11,397 bases of DNA from Ignavibacteria bacterium UBA5771 (GCA_002418685.1 DIEP01000058.1:1-11397), one strand, 5' to 3'; counted from the first letter of the stretch, positions 1 through 7,573 are shown. Numbers and translations are program-made. The notes: a model not told the origin generated them from the letters alone.

Positions 1-750
1 ATTTTGTGGAGTATTTACTCCATAAGTAAATCGAATCACATCGCTTGACGGATTTGGCTCTATCGCTGATATTGTTATACCATTTCTGCTAATTAAATTT
101 GCTGATGATTCATCGATACTAAGTACATTCTCAGCTGTTATTAAATCAGTTTTGATTTCATCAATGAACACATCGTCATATCCAACCGTTAATTTCACTG
201 TGTATGTTCCAGGAATTTTATACACATGGCTTGGATTTTGAACAGGGCTTGATGATCCATCTCCAAAGTCCCAATTACGGTAGGTTAAATAACCTTCCGA
301 CTTGTCTGTGAATTTCACTTCAAGTGGTACTTCACCTTTGATATTATCTACTTCAAAGTCGGCAACTACATTATTTATTAGATTTATATCAACTTCCACT
401 GTGGTTGTGCATCCATAAACATTTGTCTTTGTTAAACGGACTTTACCTGTCTTGTTATTGCCCCAATCGATAATGACGGAAGAACCAGTATTGCTACCTT
501 GTATTTCTCCACCTTCAGCAGACCAGAAATATGTATCTCCACCTTCACCAGCAGAAGCATCAGTATAATTTTCATTTCCACCAAACTTCGGAGTCATATT
601 ACCCGTTATTGATATTTCAGGACTTGGTATTTCTTTCAAATTAATACTGCCATTCATTTCTTTTGTGCAATTTCCTTCAATGCTCGTGGCTTCTATTGTG
701 TATAATCCGGCAACATTTTGTTTTCCAAAACTGATACTGCTCTCTGTTCC
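1..750. repeat. Direct DNA repeat, copy 1 (3' part of paralog A)
   Basis: It matches 3029-3775 at about 92% by my manual count (roughly 62 differences in 750 positions), including one 3-nt gap near 520-545. The first 60 bases are identical in both copies. Past about position 750 the match falls off clearly. Confidence 0.85.
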
Positions 751-2535
751 TGTAATTGCATTTCCAATTGGATTGCCGTCATGCATCAATTGATACATTA
801 TACCCATTTCAGTATTGCTCAAAGAAATCTCAGATCCTTCACTCCCTTTGCAAAAATAATTCAGTCCAGTAATATCATATACTTTAGGATTAGGAATCAT
901 CTGAGGGCTAACTTTACCATTCATTTGTGTTGTGCATCCCATACTTGTTGAAGTTGCAACAACAGTATAAATTCCTTCATTTTTATATTTTCCGAAACTT
1001 ATGCTACTACCTGTCCCATTAATTGGATCACCAAGATTTTCACCATTGAATTGGAGCTGATAAAGAACACCCGCTTGCGATCCATTTAATGAGATATCAG
1101 CCCCTGCTTCGCCCTCACAATATTTACCAGATGTTGTGAGAGTATATTTTTCTGGAGCGGGTATCTTTCTAACTGTTATGCTGCCACTCATACTATTTGG
1201 ACATCCACCATCAGTAGTTATTGCGGTGGCAGTATAAGTGCCTTCCTGAGTAAAATATCCGAAGCTCAATCCACCTCCAGTTCCAGACACAGTGGTAATG
1301 TCTACGTTCCCATTGAATTTTAGTGTATACTTGACATTTAAGTCGCTATTGCTCATTCCTATCGCAACTCCGTCTTCTCCATCGCAATATGTGCCATCCC
1401 CGGGTTCATTATAGAATTTGCTCCCACCTGACATAGTATATACAGTTGGAAGTGGAATTATCTTTACTTGAACCATACCATACATCATATTTTTACAGCC
1501 ATATTGAGATGTTGCTTCGATTGTGTAATTCCCTTCAGTTTTGTAGTTTCCGAAGCTAATTGTGTTCCCTGTTCCCATAACAGGAGATCCAATATTGTTC
1601 CCATTGAATTTTAATTGATAAAGTGTATTTGCTTGGCTATTATCTAATTCTATTGGAGAACCCTTTGGGTCATTAATGCAATAAGACCCATTCCCAATAA
1701 CCTTGTATGCAACAGGTAATTGATAAATTGTTATTGGACCATAACTTGAACCCTCTATTGATGGATCTGAACCTATAACCCTAATGTAATAGTTATCGCT
1801 GGCTTTAAAATCAGTCGGTATTGTGCAGTCTATCGTACCACTTCCAGTACTGGTTAGAGTTCCAACTGTTATTGGACTACTAAAATTACCAAATTGATCA
1901 GAAATCTGAGCAGTAAAGATATTCCCCCAATTAAAGGGTCCCGTTGCTTCATAAGATACTTGGAATGAATTGCCTGCACAGAACTGTGTCTCAACTAACG
2001 GTAGAGTTGTTAGTGTTACCGAAGGAATAACATTGACGGTATAATCTTCGACCTCCCCATAAGACGACGACCCACATGGGGAAGGGGTAGAGGAATACGT
2101 CATTCGAACTCGCATCCTCGTAGGTCCGGGGCTTGCAGTCATAGGAACATACACATACCCCAAAAACTCCCATCCACTGCTATAAGTAGTGAGATATTGC
2201 TGCTCATAAGCGTCATCAAAATCGCAATCTTGGTTCCAGTCAATAAACACTCCAACTTGATCAGACGAATATGCATAACCACCATTATAGACATACATGT
2301 AATAACTTTCACCGGCTTTCAGGTCTGTACTATAGTAAGTATAATCGTATACTCCAGAAGACCAATCCCAATTCCAGTTATAAATGTCACCAAATTCGAC
2401 TGCTCCAATATATTCATCCATATAGCTAGTGGATGCTGTACAGTAACTACATTGCGAGAATGCCTGAGTATAGGCAAATAAACACATTAAGAGTATTACA
2501 ATTTGTTTAATTGTAAGTTTGAATAATTTCTTCAT
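1..2535 (-). CDS. Secreted multi-domain surface protein, T9SS type (paralog A), 3' end cut by window edge
   Basis: The reading frame opens at an ATG (2535-2533) and stays open for 845 codons to position 1, so the C-terminus lies outside the window. A signal peptide (residues 1 to about 27, K-rich start then a hydrophobic core, cut near AFS/QC) implies export. Next come an aromatic-rich stretch (38-89), a GEVED domain (about 93-170, with FIDWNQDCDF and the GEVEDYTV signature), an Ig-like domain typical of Bacteroidota adhesins (about 171-271), four repeats of about 90 residues (273-359, 360-457, 459-546, 548-636), an Ig/PKD-like domain (637-720), a PKD domain (about 725-785, NWDFGDG) and the start of a T9SS type A C-terminal domain (EPNPSSDVIRF, about 826). 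Paralog B indicates that about 59 residues are missing, for a full length near 904. The role is probably adhesive or structural at the cell surface; no catalytic motif is visible. A good Shine-Dalgarno supports the start. The gene lies 313 bp downstream of paralog B on the same strand. Confidence 0.88.
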   Translation of the reverse strand, partial: MKKLFKLTIKQIVILLMCLFAYTQAFSQCSYCTASTSYMDEYIGAVEFGDIYNWNWDWSSGVYDYTYYSTDLKAGESYYMYVYNGGYAYSSDQVGVFIDWNQDCDFDDAYEQQYLTTYSSGWEFLGYVYVPMTASPGPTRMRVRMTYSSTPSPCGSSSYGEVEDYTVNVIPSVTLTTLPLVETQFCAGNSFQVSYEATGPFNWGNIFTAQISDQFGNFSSPITVGTLTSTGSGTIDCTIPTDFKASDNYYIRVIGSDPSIEGSSYGPITIYQLPVAYKVIGNGSYCINDPKGSPIELDNSQANTLYQLKFNGNNIGSPVMGTGNTISFGNYKTEGNYTIEATSQYGCKNMMYGMVQVKIIPLPTVYTMSGGSKFYNEPGDGTYCDGEDGVAIGMSNSDLNVKYTLKFNGNVDITTVSGTGGGLSFGYFTQEGTYTATAITTDGGCPNSMSGSITVRKIPAPEKYTLTTSGKYCEGEAGADISLNGSQAGVLYQLQFNGENLGDPINGTGSSISFGKYKNEGIYTVVATSTSMGCTTQMNGKVSPQMIPNPKVYDITGLNYFCKGSEGSEISLSNTEMGIMYQLMHDGNPIGNAITGTESSISFGKQNVAGLYTIEATSIEGNCTKEMNGSINLKEIPSPEISITGNMTPKFGGNENYTDASAGEGGDTYFWSAEGGEIQGSNTGSSVIIDWGNNKTGKVRLTKTNVYGCTTTVEVDINLINNVVADFEVDNIKGEVPLEVKFTDKSEGYLTYRNWDFGDGSSSPVQNPSHVYKIPGTYTVKLTVGYDDVFIDEIKTDLITAENVLSIDESSANLISRNGITISAIEPNPSSDVIRFTYGVNTPQN
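628..1719 (-). repeat. Four tandem protein-level repeats in paralog A
   Basis: Four units of about 88-98 codons follow each other: R1 1719-1459, R2 1458-1165, R3 1161-898, R4 894-628. Shared features are an initial aromatic-Cys pair followed by an acidic/Gly run, a YQL or YTL strand, GTG/GTE..(I/L)SFG, EG.YT and a late Cys followed by M.G. R1, R2 and R4 correspond to the three units of paralog B, and R3 is extra. The units have diverged from each other at DNA level, so they are old domain repeats rather than a fresh tandem duplication. Confidence 0.8.
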
Positions 2536-2540
2536 AAGAA

Positions 2541-2547
2541 TCACCTT
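2541..2547 (-). promoter_or_regulatory. Shine-Dalgarno of paralog A
   Basis: On the minus strand AAGGTGA lies 5 nt before the ATG at 2535 and is complementary to the 16S rRNA 3' end. It fixes the start. The matching position before paralog B reads AATTATCATTCTT and has no such motif, although the last bases before both ATGs (ATTCTT) are the same. Confidence 0.6.
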
Positions 2548-2642
2548 AATTTTATTTTTTTTAAATTAGCTTTATTAATAATAATCAAAAATAACAAAAA
2601 GAATATATATTGTAGACTGAAAAAATACTAAAAAGTTACACA

Positions 2643-2693
2643 TTACTACAAAATAATTTTTATTTAAAATCAACATTGCATCATTTGTAGTAA
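2643..2693. repeat. 10-bp perfect inverted repeat in the leader region of paralog A
   Basis: TTACTACAAA (2643-2652) is the exact reverse complement of TTTGTAGTAA (2684-2693), with 31 AT-rich bases between them. A transcript entering paralog A from B could form this hairpin. With AT-rich composition it may be chance, and no T-run follows directly, so I do not call a terminator. Confidence 0.35.
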
Positions 2694-2848
2694 AATAGAT
2701 TACACAAGGAAGAAATTCTTCTATTTAAGAGTATAAATTTTGAAATATTATTTTTTTTGAATTTGATATATTTCAACTAAATACAATTAAACCTTACAGT
2801 ATTACCAAACGTTCTGATGTTTTGAAATATTCGGAAGGTTCTAATTAT

Positions 2849-5296
2849 CTATCTCACAACACTGATCATTTGATTGACCTGCCCATCTTTGCCAAGAATT
2901 TGCAAATAATATGCTCCACTCGGTAAATTTGAGATGTCCATTTCCTTATTATATGTCCCTTCAGATATGTATCCATCTGATATTGCCATTACTCGTTCAC
3001 CATAAATGTTATATATCGCAATTGAAATATTTTGTGGAGTATTTACTCCATAAGTAAATCGAATCACATCGCTTGACGGATTTGGCTCTATTGCTGATAT
3101 TGATATACCATTTTTGCTAATTAAATTTGCTGATGATTCATTGACACCAAGTACATTCTCAGCTGTTATTAAATCAGTTTTGATTTTATCTATAAACACA
3201 TCGTCATATCCAACTGTTAATTTCACTGTGTATTTCCCAGGAATTTTATAAACATGGCTTGGATTCAGCAGTGGGCTTGAATATCCATCTCCAAAATCCC
3301 AATTATGGTAAGTTATATAACCTTCCGACTTGTCAGTGAATTTTACTTCAAATGGTACTTCACCTTTGATTTTATCTACTTCAAAGTCAGCAACTACATT
3401 ATTTATTAGATTTATATCAACTTCCACTGTGGTTGTGCAACCATAAACATTTGTCTTTGTTAAACGGACCTTACCTGTCTTATTATTGCCCCAATCGATA
3501 ATGACGGAAGAACTAGTATTACTACCTTGTATTTTGCCACCAAGGACTGTCCAAACGTATTGATCATCTTCACCAGCAGATTCATCTGTATAATTTTCAT
3601 TTCCACCAAACTTTGGAGTCATATTACCCGTTATTGATATTTCAGGACTTGGTATTTCTTTCAAATTAATGTTGCCATTCATTTCTTTTGTGCAATTTCC
3701 TTCAATGCTCGCGGCTTCTATTGTGTATAATCCGACAATATTTTGTTTCCCAAAACTAATACTGCTCCCTGTTCCCGAGATCGGATTCCCAATCGGTCTC
3801 CCATCTCGCATCAATTGATAAATCACGCCATTGTCAGATTTGCTTAGTCCAATCTCAGATCCTTCACTTCCCTCACAAAAATGATCTGCACCCAAGATAG
3901 TGTATTGCTTCGGAGTAAGTATTTTTCTTATTTTTATGCTACCCTTCATAATATTAGTACAAAGTCCAAGCACTGTTATAGCTTCAATGGTGTATGTTCC
4001 TTCTTCAGTAAAAATTCCAAAACTCAAATCTGTTCCTGTTCCAATCTTGGAAGAAATCTGTTTATTCCCATTCACCTTAAGAATGTAATGAACATTGTTC
4101 TCGCTACCACTTAATCCTATCGCAATCCCTATATCTCCATCGCAAAATGAAGTATCCACAAGTTGATTAAAGATTCTATTTCCACTTGACATACTGAATA
4201 CGGTAGGTGGCTGGACTTTTTTTACTTGAACTATATTTTCCATAATATTTTTACAACCATCGGGAGATGTTGCTTCAATTGTGTAACTTCCTTCTGCTGT
4301 GAAATACCCAAAGCTAATTTTACTACCTGTTCCAACAACGACAGAACCAACATTAGTAGTATCAATTTTTAATTGATAATGAGTATTTACTTGACTACTG
4401 TCTAATTCAATCAGTGCACCCTGTAAATTATTACTACAATAAATCCCATCCCCGAGAATTTTGTAAGCAATTGGCAATGAACTAATTGATATTGGACCTT
4501 GAATTGTGCCAATAATGACAGGATCAGAACTTACAATTCTAATATAATAGTTATTACTGGCTTTTGCAGTATCAAGTAAAGTACATTCAATAGTTCCATT
4601 TCCCGTGCTATTCAGAGTTCCGATGGTTGTTGGATTATTGAAATTCCCAAATTCATCTGAAAGTTGGGCAGTAAATTGATTGCCTAAATTGAAGGTTCCG
4701 GCTATCTCATAAGATACTTGGAATGAACTTCCTACGCAGAATTGCGAATCAACTAATTGCGTAGTATTTATTGATGGTGCTGTTATTACATTAATACTAT
4801 AATCTTCGACTTCACCATAAAGTGAGAAATCGCAGGGTGCGGGAGTTGAATTTAATGACATACGAATTCGCATACGAGTAGATCCCACTACTGCTGACAT
4901 CGGAACAGATATAAACCCTGTAAAATTCCAGCCACCTTGATTTGAATTTAGGACATAAGTCTCTCCCGTATCATTAAAATCACAATCTTTATTCCAATCT
5001 ATGAAAACACTTACTTGATCTGTGCCCCATGCATTTCCATTATAAACTATTATGGAATAACTCAAACCAACTGTCATATCAGTACTTAAAGAAGTATAAT
5101 TGGCAACCGTTGATTGAGTGTAAGAAGTTTTATCAATATTTCCACATTTGACGCGATTGATATAATTTTCAGTAGGTGTCTGCACTATCGGGGCACAACC
5201 TGAATAATTACATTCTGAAAATGATTGACTATATGTTAATAAAGAGAAGACAAGTATTGCAATGTGAACAAAAGAAAGTTTGTAAAGATTCTTCAT
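2849..5296 (-). CDS. Secreted multi-domain surface protein with T9SS type A C-terminal domain (paralog B)
   Basis: This complete 815-residue protein has the same plan as paralog A. It has a signal peptide (1 to about 27, cut near SFS/EC), a GEVED domain (about 94-170, FIDWNKDCDF and GEVEDYSINV), an Ig-like domain (about 172-272, with FCVGSSFQVSYE and FTAQLSDEFG), three repeats of about 90 residues (274-360, 363-459, 461-548), an Ig/PKD-like domain (549-632), a PKD domain (about 635-697, NWDFGDG, then NPSHVY and GKYTVKLTV) and a C-terminal T9SS type A sorting domain (about 731-815, IEPNPSSDVIRF, IYNIYGERV, LPSGAYYLQI). Each repeat has a Cys near its start and another near its end, with a central GTG..(I/L)SFG...EG.Y core. 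In T9SS families this tail directs outer-membrane passage and is usually cleaved. The function is inferred as adhesin or surface/matrix protein; no enzyme motif is seen. It has one repeat fewer than A, and its third repeat looks like a hybrid. No Shine-Dalgarno is seen. The gap to the upstream nuclease gene is 220 bp. Confidence 0.92.
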   Translation of the reverse strand: MKNLYKLSFVHIAILVFSLLTYSQSFSECNYSGCAPIVQTPTENYINRVKCGNIDKTSYTQSTVANYTSLSTDMTVGLSYSIIVYNGNAWGTDQVSVFIDWNKDCDFNDTGETYVLNSNQGGWNFTGFISVPMSAVVGSTRMRIRMSLNSTPAPCDFSLYGEVEDYSINVITAPSINTTQLVDSQFCVGSSFQVSYEIAGTFNLGNQFTAQLSDEFGNFNNPTTIGTLNSTGNGTIECTLLDTAKASNNYYIRIVSSDPVIIGTIQGPISISSLPIAYKILGDGIYCSNNLQGALIELDSSQVNTHYQLKIDTTNVGSVVVGTGSKISFGYFTAEGSYTIEATSPDGCKNIMENIVQVKKVQPPTVFSMSSGNRIFNQLVDTSFCDGDIGIAIGLSGSENNVHYILKVNGNKQISSKIGTGTDLSFGIFTEEGTYTIEAITVLGLCTNIMKGSIKIRKILTPKQYTILGADHFCEGSEGSEIGLSKSDNGVIYQLMRDGRPIGNPISGTGSSISFGKQNIVGLYTIEAASIEGNCTKEMNGNINLKEIPSPEISITGNMTPKFGGNENYTDESAGEDDQYVWTVLGGKIQGSNTSSSVIIDWGNNKTGKVRLTKTNVYGCTTTVEVDINLINNVVADFEVDKIKGEVPFEVKFTDKSEGYITYHNWDFGDGYSSPLLNPSHVYKIPGKYTVKLTVGYDDVFIDKIKTDLITAENVLGVNESSANLISKNGISISAIEPNPSSDVIRFTYGVNTPQNISIAIYNIYGERVMAISDGYISEGTYNKEMDISNLPSGAYYLQILGKDGQVNQMISVVR
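3029..3775. repeat. Direct DNA repeat, copy 2 (3' part of paralog B)
   Basis: This is the partner of 1-750. It encodes the end of the last repeat unit, the Ig/PKD-like and PKD domains and the start of the sorting domain. The remaining 180 bp of paralog B (2849-3028) should have its counterpart left of the window. Confidence 0.85.
3653..4477 (-). repeat. Three tandem protein-level repeats in paralog B
   Basis: Units lie at 4477-4217 (R1), 4210-3920 (R2) and 3916-3653 (R3). R1 and R2 match R1 and R2 of paralog A, including the longer R2. R3 begins like A-R3 (RKI..P..YT) and then continues like A-R4 (GSEGSEI, then SFGKQN), consistent with loss of one unit by recombination between R3 and R4 near the first Cys, about residue 474. 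Confidence 0.75.
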
Positions 5297-5516
5297 AAGA
5301 ATGATAATTATATTTTTGAAAATTTTACTTAATATTAAAATTAAAATTAAGAATAATTATTTATTTATTAAATAAAATAATTCAGAAAATGATGAATTTT
5401 AAGGATTTTATATTTTTAAAACAGTATAATTACTATAAAAAATCCGGAAAGTTCAGACTCAATGACTATTTTAGTAGTTCTATACGAAAAAGAAAGTATT
5501 GCAAAACGTGATGCAA
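5297..5516. other. Intergenic gap between the nuclease fusion and paralog B
   Basis: These 220 AT-rich bases carry no supportable gene. On the minus strand a TCCGGA followed by a run of T lies near 5455-5440 downstream of the nuclease gene, but it has no proper stem, so I do not call a terminator. No Shine-Dalgarno or consensus TAnnTTTG promoter is seen before paralog B. Confidence 0.4.
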
Positions 5517-7211
5517 TTACTCCAATTCATTAATTGAGGATAAAATGAGTTTGCCAATAGTGGACTCATCGGTTTCTTTTGGGATATAAACAACTCGTCC
5601 ATTATCTTTGGTCAGTGCCAGCCAAGAATTTGTTATCTTAATTTCGTTTATCTCTTCTTTTGATAATGTTTTTGAGTCAATGATTCCATTAAAATAAATT
5701 TTGTGAATATTTGTGGCTATAATTTCGTTGATTTTGCCTTTTTTCCCAACTGTTTGATGAAAGTATAGTCTTGAATTTCTGAAAAAGAAAATATCAACCA
5801 ATTTTTCGGACGATTCATTTGGCAAAATCAATACGAAATTTTTATCTCCAATGGAATTATAAAAATTCTCTCCATTATTCAAAACTTTTTTAATAGAATG
5901 TATTGTATATTTGATTTCATTGGCTTTTTCAAATTCGCAATCATCAGCGTATTTATACATCTTACTTTCAAGGCTTGAAACTAATTTATCGGCAAAACCA
6001 CTTAAAAAATTCCGGACATTTACAACTTCTTGCGAATATTCTTGCGAATTGCGATGTGCTTCTGAACACGGAGCAAGGCATTGGTGCATTTGAAAATATA
6101 TGCAAGGCTCGATATTTTCGTTGCCTTTTAGATTTTTATCGCATTTTATTAATTGAAAATTTCTATCAATTATTTCCTTAACTTCTTCTGCAATCCATTT
6201 ATTTGCGAAAGGACCATAGTATTCACCAACTTCGCCTGGTCTGAAAGTGATTTCTGCTTTTGGAAATTTTTCATTTGTGGTTATTTTTAAAAAGGGAAAC
6301 GAACGTATTCGACGTCCAAGCGTGTTATATTTAGGTTTTAATTCAAAGATTTTCCGCGCTTCTAATAATAAAGCAGACAACTCATTATTGGTTTCTTCCC
6401 AACTGATATCCCTGATGTGTTTTGAAAGAGCATTCGTTTTACTTGAAGAAATACTTCCGGGTTGGAAGTAATTCATCACGCGGCGGCGGAGAGATTTTGC
6501 TTTACCAACATAGATAATTTCTTTCCGTGAATTATAAAAATAATATACGCCGGGCTCATTGGGGATAGTCTGGAGCTTACTTTCAATGAATTCGAATTTT
6601 TCGGGTTTTGCAACATAATGTTGAGTCTTCTTATTTTGGAAAGCAAGCAAATCTTCTACCGTTGCAATTTCAAATTCATCTTCAAGCAAATCAAGGAAAT
6701 AGAGCAAAATTTTCGCAGTTGCTTGTGCATCACCTAATGCAGAATGGCGATTTCGTATTTTTATTCCAAATAGGCTTGCCAAACTTGAAACACCTTTTTT
6801 TTGATTTTCAGGAAAAATGCGCCTTGCGAGCTTCAAAGTATCAAGGACGGGTGGCTGAAATCCATCAATTCCAAGTCTTTTGAATGCTTCTGAAACAAAG
6901 CTAAAATCAAAGATTGCATTATGGGCAACGAAAATTGTGTTTTCTTTTTGAAATAACTCATTAAATTTCGGAATAACATCTCTTTCTTCGGGTGCATGGA
7001 AGACAGATTCATTTGTAATTTTTGTCATCTGAGCAATAAAAGGCGGTATGAATTGATGAGGATTAATCAAGGAATGAAATTCTTCTTGAATTTCTCCATC
7101 GCTTACTACGATTGCCGCTAAATCCATCATCCGATTTTGAGTGGGAGAGTGCCCTGTCGTTTCAACATCAACAACTACAAAATTTGCATCCCATATATTT
7201 ATATTTTCCAC
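5517..7211 (-). CDS. DnaQ-like 3'-5' exonuclease fused to UvrC-like GIY-YIG, Fe-S and UVR domains
   Basis: This 564-residue fusion has an N-terminal DEDDh exonuclease (about 10-175) with Exo I DVETTG (D15, E17), Exo II HNAIFDF (D102) and Exo III RHSALGD (H156, D161). A GIY-YIG nuclease follows (about 216-297): GVYYF, then YVGKAKSLRRR (G236, R243 region), E284 as the likely metal-binding Glu and KPKYN at the end. Next is a UvrC-type cysteine set C357, C370, C378, C382, whose 13/8/4 spacing resembles that of the UvrC iron-sulfur cluster, and a UVR segment (about 415-443, CEFEKANEIK). The C-terminal 120 residues are not clearly assigned; the RNase H and helix-hairpin-helix parts of full UvrC are absent. 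The likely role is DNA incision plus 3' end trimming in repair, comparable to Cho and to DnaQ-UvrC fusions known in other bacteria. The start is GTG (7211-7209): an in-frame TGA lies a few codons upstream, and the next Met (28) would remove Exo I. No Shine-Dalgarno is visible. It diverges from the synthetase gene and is co-directional with the surface genes. Confidence 0.9.
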   Translation of the reverse strand: MENINIWDANFVVVDVETTGHSPTQNRMMDLAAIVVSDGEIQEEFHSLINPHQFIPPFIAQMTKITNESVFHAPEERDVIPKFNELFQKENTIFVAHNAIFDFSFVSEAFKRLGIDGFQPPVLDTLKLARRIFPENQKKGVSSLASLFGIKIRNRHSALGDAQATAKILLYFLDLLEDEFEIATVEDLLAFQNKKTQHYVAKPEKFEFIESKLQTIPNEPGVYYFYNSRKEIIYVGKAKSLRRRVMNYFQPGSISSSKTNALSKHIRDISWEETNNELSALLLEARKIFELKPKYNTLGRRIRSFPFLKITTNEKFPKAEITFRPGEVGEYYGPFANKWIAEEVKEIIDRNFQLIKCDKNLKGNENIEPCIYFQMHQCLAPCSEAHRNSQEYSQEVVNVRNFLSGFADKLVSSLESKMYKYADDCEFEKANEIKYTIHSIKKVLNNGENFYNSIGDKNFVLILPNESSEKLVDIFFFRNSRLYFHQTVGKKGKINEIIATNIHKIYFNGIIDSKTLSKEEINEIKITNSWLALTKDNGRVVYIPKETDESTIGKLILSSINELE

Positions 7212-7350
7212 GAATTCAAAATTAGCAAAAATTCACAAATTGAATAAGAAATATCTTTTTTCAAAAAATATTAACGTATTATTTCCCATTAAATTGCCAA
7301 TCTATCTATCAAAAATTTGATTCAAATAAAGGGCAATCTTATCGAACGTA

Positions 7351-7405
7351 TTCATATTGGAAGCGAAGAATCCCGAAGACCTTTAATATGATAAATTTGA
7401 CATTA
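7351..7405. repeat. Putative decayed intergenic palindromic repeat, copy 1
   Basis: The stretch contains GGAAGCGAAGAATCCCGAAG followed by ACCTTTAATATGATAAATTTGACAT. It resembles the left arm and loop of the inverted repeat at the right end of the window, which reads GAAGCAGAGAAAGAAATCC, GAATGTCCTTACATATCAAT, then GTCAT. The GCGAAGAATCCC word is typical of widespread intergenic repeats in many phyla. The second arm is not recognisable, so this looks like a degraded copy. Confidence 0.4.
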
Positions 7406-7529
7406 GTTCCGCAGAGATTTGAGATGTTTAAGAAATATTTATTTTTCCAATTTGATACTGACGAGTGCGCATTTCCTTCAAAATTTGCATTCTATAAACC
7501 TTTAATCCTTGCGGGCTCATTTTGATATA

Positions 7530-7573
7530 TCTTCATTTCCGTGCGTTCCATTCAGAATGAAAATGAGGAAGAC
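7530..7573 (-). repeat. Putative decayed intergenic palindromic repeat, copy 2
   Basis: The minus strand reads CATTCTGAATGGAACGCACG then GAAATGAAGA, which matches the general pattern of the common CATTCTGA..GGAACG...GAATGAAGAATC intergenic repeat words, recognised from memory and not searched. A short palindrome CATTC-A-GAATG is centred at 7554. It lies in non-coding DNA, as such repeats normally do. Confidence 0.4.

Larger units (their letters stand above)
2536..2848. other. Intergenic gap between tandem paralogs B and A
   Basis: This very AT-rich 313-bp stretch has no supportable reading frame. It holds the Shine-Dalgarno of paralog A, a 10-bp inverted repeat (2643-2652 with 2684-2693) and a short palindrome GAAGAA-A-TTCTTC (2709-2721). 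On the minus strand TATTTTTG (2593-2586) fits the Bacteroidota -7 consensus TAnnTTTG and would give a leader of roughly 45 nt, but no TTTG is seen at the expected -33 distance, so it is only a weak promoter candidate. No GC-rich terminator hairpin is visible after the stop codon of B. Confidence 0.5.

Noticed and set aside
718..951. Plus-strand reading frame opposite paralog A
   Set aside because: It lies wholly within the coding region of A on the other strand; the composition is that of a shadow frame and it has no recognisable motif or ribosome binding site.
628..1719. CRISPR array or satellite DNA at the repeated stretch
   Set aside because: The periodicity is at protein level with units of about 90 codons that have diverged in DNA. 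There are no short identical repeats with unique spacers.
1991..2481. Short frames on both strands over the N-terminal part of paralog A (1991-2173 minus, 2197-2481 plus)
   Set aside because: Both overlap the GEVED and signal peptide coding region of A, whose frame is supported by clear homology to B.
3881..4114. Two overlapping plus-strand frames inside paralog B
   Set aside because: They are antisense shadows of repeats R2 and R3 of B.
5911..6883. Several plus-strand frames over the nuclease fusion
   Set aside because: They are antisense to a gene with intact catalytic motifs in order; none shows a family motif.
5517..7211. Annotation as DNA polymerase III epsilon subunit or as UvrC proper
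   Set aside because: The exonuclease domain is only the first third and is followed by GIY-YIG, so it is not a replicative epsilon. It lacks the C-terminal nuclease and helix-hairpin-helix of UvrC.
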